From: Streptomyces sp. Mut1
GTDB lineage: Bacteria; Actinomycetota; Actinomycetes; Streptomycetales; Streptomycetaceae
DNA length: 64,000 nt
Direction of reading: 5' to 3'
NCBI RefSeq assembly: GCF_030719295.1
Contig: NZ_CP120997.1
Location: 5,095,501-5,159,500, forward strand
Position numbers and translations under genes: made by a program. The notes beneath the pieces are model-generated. The model was not told the origin of the DNA. It ran no database searches and saw only the letters and a list, made by a program, of their open reading frames with translations. How positions within the stretch are numbered: position 1 is the first letter of the stretch; every line of letters starts with the position of its first letter. Of the stretch, positions 57,954 through 64,000 are shown piece by piece.

Positions 57954-59021
57954 ATGAACCGTGCCAGTCGCCTGACGGCCGCAGCAGCCTCGACCGGGCT
58001 CGCCCTCTTCGCCCTCACGTCCTGCGGTACGACCGACGCCGACAAGATCACGGCCAAGAGCAGCGCCGAACCGTCCCCCGCGTCGAAGGACTGCGCCCAG
58101 GACACCACGACCACCTCGACGGGACCGGTCTCCTTCAAGGACGGCGTCGGCCGGCAGGTGAAGCTCGACAAGCCCGCCAAGCGCATCGCGGTCCTGGAAT
58201 GGCAGCAGGTCGAGGACGCGCTGACGCTGTGCGTCACCCCGACCGCCGTCTCCGACGTGAAGGGGTACAGCACCTGGGTCAGCGCGGAGAAGCTGCCCGG
58301 CGGCGTGACCGACATCGGCACCCGCGAGGAGCCCGACCTCGACACCCTCTACGCGGCCAAGCCGGACCTCATCGTCGTGGAGGCGTTCGACGCCAAGGAC
58401 GAGACGATCAAGAAGCTGGAGAAGCGGGGCGTCCCCGTCATGGCCACGCGCGGGGCGAACCCCAAGGACCCGATCGGGAACATGCGCGAGGTGTTCAGCA
58501 TGATCGGCGAGGCGACGGGCCGCACCGAGCGGGCCGACCAGGTGCTCAAGGAGTTCGACGAGCACCTCGCGAACGCGAAGCAGCAGGTCACCGACGCCGA
58601 CCTGCCGACGAAGGACTTCGTGTTCTTCGACGGCTGGCTGGAGGGCAGCAACCTCACCGTCCGCCCCTACAGCGACGGCGCCCTCTTCACCGAGATAGGC
58701 AAGGAACTCGGCCTGAAGCCCGCGTGGACCAGCAGCGTCAACAAGAAGCACGGTGACGGGGGCGTCGACCCCGCCTACGGCCTCGCGCAGACGGACGTCG
58801 AGGGACTCGTCGCGGTGGGCAACGCCAACCTCTTCTACGCCAACGACGAAGGCGCCGGCGGATACGTCGAGGCGATCGAGAAGAACCCGATCTGGAAGAC
58901 CCTCCCGGCCGTCAAGGAAGGCCGCGCCCACGCGTTCCCGGCACGGGTGTGGGGCGCCGGCGGGCCGCGCTCCAACGAGCAGGCGATCGACGCCTACGTC
59001 GACGTGCTCGACAAGAAGTGA
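57954..59021 (+). CDS. Iron-siderophore-binding lipoprotein
   Basis: 355 residues. Signal peptide with lipobox ALTSC (Cys24), so membrane-anchored on the outside. The body is a Peripla_BP_2/TroA-like siderophore-binding fold: FKDGVGRQVKLDKPAKRIAVLEW, DIGTREEPDLDTLYAAKPDLIVVEAFDA, PVMATRGANPKDPIGNMREVFSMIGEATGR, then a second lobe ending WGAGGPRSNEQAIDAYVDVL. An acidic/Thr-rich linker (TTTTSTGP) sits after the anchor. The permease gene starts four bases inside its stop (GTGA), so the two are coupled. Confidence 0.92.
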   Translation: MNRASRLTAAAASTGLALFALTSCGTTDADKITAKSSAEPSPASKDCAQDTTTTSTGPVSFKDGVGRQVKLDKPAKRIAVLEWQQVEDALTLCVTPTAVSDVKGYSTWVSAEKLPGGVTDIGTREEPDLDTLYAAKPDLIVVEAFDAKDETIKKLEKRGVPVMATRGANPKDPIGNMREVFSMIGEATGRTERADQVLKEFDEHLANAKQQVTDADLPTKDFVFFDGWLEGSNLTVRPYSDGALFTEIGKELGLKPAWTSSVNKKHGDGGVDPAYGLAQTDVEGLVAVGNANLFYANDEGAGGYVEAIEKNPIWKTLPAVKEGRAHAFPARVWGAGGPRSNEQAIDAYVDVLDKK

Positions 59022-61120
59022 GCGCCGTAGACACCGCGCCACCCGAAGGGGCAGCGCTGCCGCGCGCGGAGCGCGGCGGCGGCCCCGCCGGGGCGGCCGT
59101 CCTGGCCGTGCTCCTCGCCGCGACCGTCCTGGTGGGCCTGTGGCACCTGACCCAGGGGACGTCCGGCGTCGGGGTCGGCGACCTGGTGCGCCACCTCGCC
59201 GGGAAACCGGAGAGCGCCGACGGCGCGCCGGTCGGCGAGATCCTCACCGGCTCCCGCCTGCCGCGCCTGTTCGCGGGCGTGGCGGTGGGCTTCGCCCTCG
59301 GCTGCGCCGGCACCCTGCTCCAGTCCGTCACGCACAACACGCTCGCCTCGCCGGACACCCTCGCGGTCTCGGCCGGCTCCTACTTCGCCGTCTCGCTCAT
59401 CGCGGCCTTCGGCCTCGCCGTCCCGCTGTGGGCGTCGGGCGTCGTCGCCTTCGCGGGCGGCCTGGCCGCGGCGGCGCTCGTGCTGCTTCTCGCGGGCCGG
59501 GCCGCGGGCACCTCCGGAACCCGCCTCATCCTCGCCGGATCGGCGATGGCGATGGCCCTGGACTCCGCGACCGGGATGCTCCTCATCCTGTTCAAGGAGA
59601 ACACGACCGGCCTCTACGCCTGGGGGAGCGGCTCGCTCTCCCAGCTCAACATCGACGCGTCCCTGCGCGCCGTCCCCCTCATCGTCCTGGTGCTGTGCGC
59701 CGCCCTGGCCCTGTCCCGGCGGCTGGACGTGATGAACCTGGGCGACGACACCGCGTCCACCCTCGGAGTGCCGATCCGCAGCACCCGGGTGATCGCCGTG
59801 GTCTGCGCGGTACTCCTGACCAGCACCTCGGTGACCCTCGCGGGCCCGATGGCCTTCGTCGGTCTCGGCGCCCCCGTCCTGGCCCGCCTGATCGCGGGGC
59901 GGGTCCGCGCCCTGCGCGGGCACCTGCTCCTGATCCCCGCGGCCGGCCTGGTCGGCGCGCTGCTCATCCTGCTCGCGGACGCGGTCCTGCGTGCGGTGCA
60001 GGGGGCGGACGGGGCGGCCTCCATCCCGACCGGTGTGCCGACCACGCTGCTCGGCTCCGTCGTGATCGTGGTCCTCGCGCTGCGGCTGCGGGACACGGGC
60101 CGGCTCCAGCAGCCCCCGCGCGCACGGGTCGCCGCACGGTCCCCCCGCGCCTACCTCCTCGTCGTGACCGGCTCGGTGGCACTGCTCGCGGTCGCGGCCG
60201 TCGTGGCGGTCCTGGCGGGGAGCCTCTGGCTGCGGACCGGGGACATCGTCCTCTGGTTCCAGGGCACCGCCCCCGACCTGATCGGGGCGGCGCTCGACGA
60301 CCGGGTGCCACGGGTGACCGCCGCCGTCCTCGCGGGCGCGGCGCTCGGACTGGCCGGATGCGTCGTGCAGAGCACGGTACGCAACCCGCTCGCGGAGCCG
60401 GGCGTGCTCGGCATCACGGCGGGCGCCGGGCTGGGCGCGGCGGGCGTCGTCACCTCGGGGCTCGGCGGCGGGCAGCCGGTGCTCATCGCGGTCGCCGTCG
60501 CGGCCGCGCTCGCCACCTTCGCGGTGATCGCCCTGCTGGCCTGGCGCGGGGGCTTCCTGCCCGACCGGTTCGTACTGATCGGCATCGGCACGGGGTACGG
60601 CCTCAGCGCCGTGACCACCTTCCTCCTGCTGCGCGCCGACCCGTACAACACGCCCCGCATCTTCACCTGGCTCTCCGGCACCACCTACGGCCGTACGTTC
60701 TCCGACGTCGTGCCGGTCGCGGTGGCCCTGGCGCTGGCCCTTCCCGTGCTGCTGTCCATGCGCGAGCGGCTCGACCTGCTCGCCGTCGACGAGGACACCC
60801 CGCGCATCGTCGGCGTCCGGGTGGAGCGCACCCGCTTCACCGCACTGGCCGTCGCCGCGGTGCTCGCCGCGCTCAGCGTGATCGCCGTCGGCGTCGTCGG
60901 CTTCGTGGGACTCGTCGCCCCGCACCTCGCCCGTTCGCTGGTGGGCGCCCGGCAGGGCCGCGCGATCCCGGTGGCGATGCTGCTCGGCGGGGTGCTGGTG
61001 TGCGTGGCGGACGCGCTCGGCCGCACGGTCGTCGCCCCCGCCCAGGTGCCCGCGGGCCTCATGATCGCCCTGGTCGGCGCGCCGTACTTCGTCTGGGTGC
61101 TCCGGCAGTCCCGCGCATGA
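59018..61120 (+). CDS. Double-length FecCD-type permease of the siderophore importer
   Basis: 700 residues, a head-to-tail fusion of two FecCD permease halves (about 1-340 and 360-700), as in FhuB. Each half has about nine or ten helices and the FecCD hallmarks: RLPRLFAGVAVGFALGCAGTLLQS and LAGPMAFVGLGAPVLARL in the first; RVPRVTAAVLAGAALGLAGCVVQ, NPLAEPGVLGITAGA and GFVGLVAPHLARSLVG in the second. The fusion replaces the usual heterodimer. The GTG start overlaps the binding-protein stop (GTGA). Confidence 0.92.
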   Translation: MSAVDTAPPEGAALPRAERGGGPAGAAVLAVLLAATVLVGLWHLTQGTSGVGVGDLVRHLAGKPESADGAPVGEILTGSRLPRLFAGVAVGFALGCAGTLLQSVTHNTLASPDTLAVSAGSYFAVSLIAAFGLAVPLWASGVVAFAGGLAAAALVLLLAGRAAGTSGTRLILAGSAMAMALDSATGMLLILFKENTTGLYAWGSGSLSQLNIDASLRAVPLIVLVLCAALALSRRLDVMNLGDDTASTLGVPIRSTRVIAVVCAVLLTSTSVTLAGPMAFVGLGAPVLARLIAGRVRALRGHLLLIPAAGLVGALLILLADAVLRAVQGADGAASIPTGVPTTLLGSVVIVVLALRLRDTGRLQQPPRARVAARSPRAYLLVVTGSVALLAVAAVVAVLAGSLWLRTGDIVLWFQGTAPDLIGAALDDRVPRVTAAVLAGAALGLAGCVVQSTVRNPLAEPGVLGITAGAGLGAAGVVTSGLGGGQPVLIAVAVAAALATFAVIALLAWRGGFLPDRFVLIGIGTGYGLSAVTTFLLLRADPYNTPRIFTWLSGTTYGRTFSDVVPVAVALALALPVLLSMRERLDLLAVDEDTPRIVGVRVERTRFTALAVAAVLAALSVIAVGVVGFVGLVAPHLARSLVGARQGRAIPVAMLLGGVLVCVADALGRTVVAPAQVPAGLMIALVGAPYFVWVLRQSRA

Positions 61121-61217
61121 CCGCTGCCGCCGAGGAGCCCGCACCGGCCCGCCCCCGCACGGCCCGCCCCCGCACCGGCCCGCACCCCGTCCCCGCGTTC
61201 CCGTCAGGAGCACCTGA

Positions 61218-62312
61218 ATGTCGTCGTCCCAGCAGGAGAGGACCGTGCGGCCCGTGAAGAGCGTCGTCGTGCCGTACGAGCCCGGCAGCGTGCCGGCGCA
61301 CCTCGGCCACCCCGAGGTGCTGGAGCGCTGGGGAGCGGTCGACCGCTCCGCCCATACCCCGCAGCTCGTGGCCGTCGCGGGTGACGCCGGCGAGGAGTGG
61401 ACGGCCGCCGCGCTCGTGACGGCCCGCCCGGACACGGCGTATCTGAAGATCGTCGACGCGATCGGCGACGTACGGGCGGCCGTCGAAGCCGTCACCGCCC
61501 ACGCACGCGGCCGGGGGCTCGTACAGCTGAAGTGGGAAGGATGGACGGCCGCCCCCGAGGACGCCGCCGCCGCGGGCTTCACCTCCCTGGACCCGCCGCT
61601 CGCGCGGTCGCAGGGCGCGGAAGGGCCGCCCGCCGGTTACGTGCGCTGGCTGAACGACGACGTGGTGACCGCGCCCCCGTACTACGGGCAGAGCACCCAC
61701 TTCACCTGCGGCGCCGTCACCGCCCTGGTCGCGCAGGCGCACGCCGGAGTCCTGCCGAAGGAGGCGCTCGACCGCCGGGCGGAGCTGACGCTGTGGCGCG
61801 ACGCGAACAACTTCATGGCGTGCGAGCCCGTCGGCCTGGGCGTCGCCGTGCGCCGGGCCCGGCCGCCGTCCCGGGTCACGGTCCACCTCGACACGGACCG
61901 CCCGGTCATGCTCGACCACCTTCCTCCGGCCGACCAGGAGTGGCGCGCCCTGCTCCAGAGCGCCTCACGTACGGACGCCGAACGCACCGGCGTCCCGGTC
62001 GACCCGCGCCACCTGTCCCTGACCGCGATCCGGGACGCGATCGGCCGGCGGGAGCACGTACTGCTGCTGCTCTCGCTCGCCGCGATGCAGGGGTTCGACG
62101 TGCCGCACTGGGTGCTCTGCCACGGCGCCGTGCCCGGCGCCCTCGTGATCGAGGACCCCTGGGCCAACGCGTCGACGGGGGACACCTGGGTCGACGCCCA
62201 CCTCCTGCCGGTGCCGGACCCGTCGCTCGACACGATGTCGACGATGTCGCCGGGGGGCTTTCGCGGAGCGGTGACCATCAGCCACGCGCAGCGCCCGGCC
62301 GGCGCCGCGTAG
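61218..62312 (+). CDS. GNAT-like / C39-peptidase-like (DUF3335-type) protein
   Basis: 364 residues. The first 130 look like a degenerate GNAT domain (AALVTARPDTAYLKIVDAIGD, VQLKWEGWTAAPEDAAAAGFTSLDPP). The rest resembles the papain-fold C39/DUF3335 family, with a likely catalytic Cys in STHFTCGAVTALVAQ, a His in VPHWVLCHGA and an Asp in VIEDPWANA. In a siderophore locus it might hydrolyse or transfer a peptide or ester bond of the ligand; this is inference. ATG 61218 follows AGGAG. It is co-directional with the ABC genes after a 97-base gap. Confidence 0.75.
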   Translation: MSSSQQERTVRPVKSVVVPYEPGSVPAHLGHPEVLERWGAVDRSAHTPQLVAVAGDAGEEWTAAALVTARPDTAYLKIVDAIGDVRAAVEAVTAHARGRGLVQLKWEGWTAAPEDAAAAGFTSLDPPLARSQGAEGPPAGYVRWLNDDVVTAPPYYGQSTHFTCGAVTALVAQAHAGVLPKEALDRRAELTLWRDANNFMACEPVGLGVAVRRARPPSRVTVHLDTDRPVMLDHLPPADQEWRALLQSASRTDAERTGVPVDPRHLSLTAIRDAIGRREHVLLLLSLAAMQGFDVPHWVLCHGAVPGALVIEDPWANASTGDTWVDAHLLPVPDPSLDTMSTMSPGGFRGAVTISHAQRPAGAA

Positions 62313-62421
62313 CCCGTACGGCCCGGGGCCCGGCCGCCCTCGGTTCGCCCAGGCCAGAGGGCTACGCTGCCTTGTGGCCGACACCTACGACCCAGCCACT
62401 TCCCAGGAAGGAACGGCAGCG

Positions 62422-63651
62422 ATGAGGATTCGTTCCACGACCGATGAGGACCTGGACGTCTTCGTCGACACCGTCCACCGGGCGTTCGGGCAGTTCCCGG
62501 AGACGCCGGTCGCGAACGGCGGTCGCTGGTGGTCGGCGCTGGAGATGGAACGCGGCCTGCTCGCCGTGGCACCGGACGGAAAGCCCGTGGGCACCGCCGC
62601 CGCCTACTCCTTCGAACTCACCCTGCCCGGCCGCATACCCGTCCCGGCCGCCGGAGTGACCGCCGTCGGCGTCCTGCCCTCGCACCGGCGGCGCGGCGTG
62701 CTCAGCGCGATGATGCGCCACCAGCTCACCGAGGTGCGGGCCCGGGGCGAGTTCCTCTCCGTGCTGCTGGCCTCGGAGGCGCCGATCTACGGCAGGTTCG
62801 GTTACGGACCGGCGACCTCCACCGCGCGGCTGACGGTGCAACGCCACAAGGCCGCCCTCGCCGCCCCCCGGGCACTCGCGCCGGCGGCCGACGCCGACGG
62901 TGGTTCGGTCGAGGTCATGCGGCGTGCCGAGTGCGGCGAGATCCTGGAAGCCGTCTACGACCGGTATCGCCGCGCCCAGCCCGGCGCGCTGTCCCGGCCG
63001 CCCCGCTGGTGGGCGCTGGGCGCGGGGCAGCCGCCCGTCTCCCCGGCGCCGCGCTATGTCGCCGTCCACCGGGACGCCGACGGCACCGCGGACGGGTACG
63101 CCAGCTACTCCCTCGGCTCCGTCGGCGAGCAGAGCACTCTGACGGTCGACGAGACCATCGCCGCCGACGACGCGGTCTTCACGGCCCTGGCCCGGTACGC
63201 ACTCGGCCACGACCTGGTCTCCCAGGTCGTGTTCCGCCACGTCCCGCCCGAGCACCCGCTGCGCTGGCAGCTCGCCGACGTCCGGGCCGGCGAGGTCGGC
63301 GGCCACACCGACTGGCTCTGGGTGCGCCTTCTCGACGTCCCGCGTGCGCTGACCGCTCGCGGCTGGTTCACGGACGGCGAGCTGGTCCTGGACGTTCAGG
63401 ACCCCTTCCTGGACGAGCACGGCCGCTACCTGCTGACCGTCCGCGACGGCAGGGCCGACTGCGTCCCCACGGACCGGCGGCCCGACCTGTCCCTGGACGT
63501 GCGCGACCTGGGCGCGGTCTACCTCGGCGGCACCAGCCCGAGCACGCTCGTACGCGCCGGACACATCCGGGCCCACCACCCGGGCGCCGCCGCCGTCGCG
63601 GACGCGCTGTTCGCGACGGACCGCTCCCCGCACTGCCTGCACTGGTTCTGA
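62422..63651 (+). CDS. Eis-like GNAT acetyltransferase
   Basis: 409 residues, matching the length and layout of Eis-family enzymes: two GNAT-like domains and a sterol-carrier-protein-type C-terminal domain. Visible motifs are RSTTDEDLDVFVDTVHRAFGQFP, GVTAVGVLPSHRRRGVLSAMMRHQL with the acetyl-CoA loop, SEAPIYGRFGYG, and VLDVQDPFLDEHGRYLLTV. The C-terminal carboxylate (HCLHWF) is placed as in Eis. Family members acetylate aminoglycosides or other amines; the substrate is unknown. ATG 62422 is chosen by GGAAGGA; a leaderless GTG at 62374, five bases after TACGCT, is the alternative. Confidence 0.85.
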   Translation: MRIRSTTDEDLDVFVDTVHRAFGQFPETPVANGGRWWSALEMERGLLAVAPDGKPVGTAAAYSFELTLPGRIPVPAAGVTAVGVLPSHRRRGVLSAMMRHQLTEVRARGEFLSVLLASEAPIYGRFGYGPATSTARLTVQRHKAALAAPRALAPAADADGGSVEVMRRAECGEILEAVYDRYRRAQPGALSRPPRWWALGAGQPPVSPAPRYVAVHRDADGTADGYASYSLGSVGEQSTLTVDETIAADDAVFTALARYALGHDLVSQVVFRHVPPEHPLRWQLADVRAGEVGGHTDWLWVRLLDVPRALTARGWFTDGELVLDVQDPFLDEHGRYLLTVRDGRADCVPTDRRPDLSLDVRDLGAVYLGGTSPSTLVRAGHIRAHHPGAAAVADALFATDRSPHCLHWF

Positions 63652-63704
63652 CCGCGTCCTCCGATCGCGTCGGCGACCGCGGGCCGAAGGCCTGTCTCCG
63701 GAGC

Positions 63705-63722
63705 ACGGGGAGAACTCCCCGT
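63705..63722. terminator. Hairpin after the acetyltransferase gene
   Basis: ACGGGGAG (63705-63712) pairs with CTCCCCGT (63715-63722) with a 2-base loop, about 50 bases after the stop codon. Confidence 0.5.
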
Positions 63723-63867
63723 CCCGGTCTCCGTCCCGGTCCCTGTACCGTGATACGCGCACGTGGACGATGGCGCGCTTGGGCTGCTGTGCGTACGAGG
63801 AGCCGGTGAGCGTGCCTGGAGTCGCGGCCGACCCCACCCTTCTTGATCCTGAGCGGACGTTTGTGGC

Positions 63868-64000
63868 ATGAGTACTAGTATCGGAATCGTCGGACTGCCG
63901 AATGTCGGCAAGTCGACCCTGTTCAACGCCCTGACCAAGAACGACGTGCTGGCGGCCAACTACCCGTTCGCCACGATCGAGCCGAACGTCGGCGTGGTCG
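63868..64000 (+). CDS. ychF: Redox-regulated ATPase YchF, 3' truncated by the window
   Basis: Only the first 44 codons are in view. The start [19 protein letters not shown] contains the P-loop GLPNVGKST characteristic of the Obg-related YchF/OLA1 family, followed by [20 protein letters not shown] with the switch I segment. YchF binds ATP rather than GTP and associates with ribosomes. No ribosome site is obvious before ATG 63868. Confidence 0.9.
   Translation, partial: MSTSIGIVGLPNVGKSTLFNALTKNDVLAANYPFATIEPNVGVV

Noticed and set aside
61117..61257. Possible 46-residue peptide starting in the permease stop codon (ATGA)
   Set aside because: Its Pro/Arg repeats follow from a G+C-rich DNA repeat, and it overlaps the next gene, which has its own good ribosome site.

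Overview
The window is chromosomal DNA of a Streptomyces or close relative. It is very G+C rich, and its proteins are typical of the genus: a WhiB-like regulator, a SpoIIE/GAF/HATPase phosphatase, DUF1707, DUF397 and DUF6879 proteins, polyphosphate glucokinase, and ahpC/ahpD with oxyR. From memory, the core gene order from phoH to ychF resembles the S. coelicolor SCO502x-506x region. No tRNA, rRNA, CRISPR array, complete insertion sequence or origin was seen.

Layout. 1-4.9 kb: the 3' part of an accessory metabolic operon, with a glutamate-mutase-E-like/FAD-NAD fusion overlapping an acyl-adenylating ligase. 5-9 kb: an HPP membrane protein, a methyltransferase, a small unknown protein, a lipoprotein and an aldo/keto reductase. 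9.2-14.3 kb: a cis-prenyltransferase, a PIN-PhoH RNA enzyme, a secreted transglycosylase behind a hairpin-rich leader, and an AI-2E-type transporter. 14.4-22 kb: ahpC-ahpD and oxyR, normally close divergent neighbours, here separated by a 5.4-kb island. 22-27 kb: a PadR-controlled ABC/FtsX system and an SPFH/ribbon-helix-helix pair. 27-45 kb: a class A penicillin-binding protein, SpoIIE phosphatase, DUF402, two unrelated fumarases (class II and class I), a secreted SGNH hydrolase with lectin domain, M18 aminopeptidase, MFS transporter, LuxR-type regulator, DUF1707, WhiB-like protein, glpX and DUF4245. 44.9-50 kb: a TetR gene divergent from two exporter-fold ABC transporters, then a nitroreductase. 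50-55.8 kb: xseB, xseA, an amino-acid permease, ispH, ppgK and DUF6542. 56-62.3 kb: an iron-siderophore-type uptake operon with its AraC regulator and a papain-fold protein. 62.4 kb to the end: an Eis-like acetyltransferase and the start of ychF.

Most distinctive part. The island at about 15.54-20.97 kb has visibly less biased codon third positions than its flanks. It holds a three-gene set (DUF397-like small protein, a strong hairpin, an unrecognised 168-residue protein, a JmjC/cupin oxygenase), two overlapping 81-residue proteins, and a regulatory cassette (135-residue protein, DUF6879, XRE/DUF5753 regulator, DUF397). At its oxyR-side edge lies a 134-residue remnant of a large serine recombinase that appears to keep the catalytic-serine motif and the C-terminal tail but to have lost the middle. 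An 8-bp direct repeat lies at the two proposed edges.

Regulation. Sixteen genes have a -10-like hexamer 6-8 bases before the start codon, usually with no ribosome-binding site, which predicts leaderless mRNAs; this decided several start choices. Well-formed hairpins lie at most convergent gene ends. Two identical TetR-type operators flank the ABC exporter promoter, and one of them contains the gene's TTA codon, so the gene may answer both to its repressor and to the bldA tRNA.
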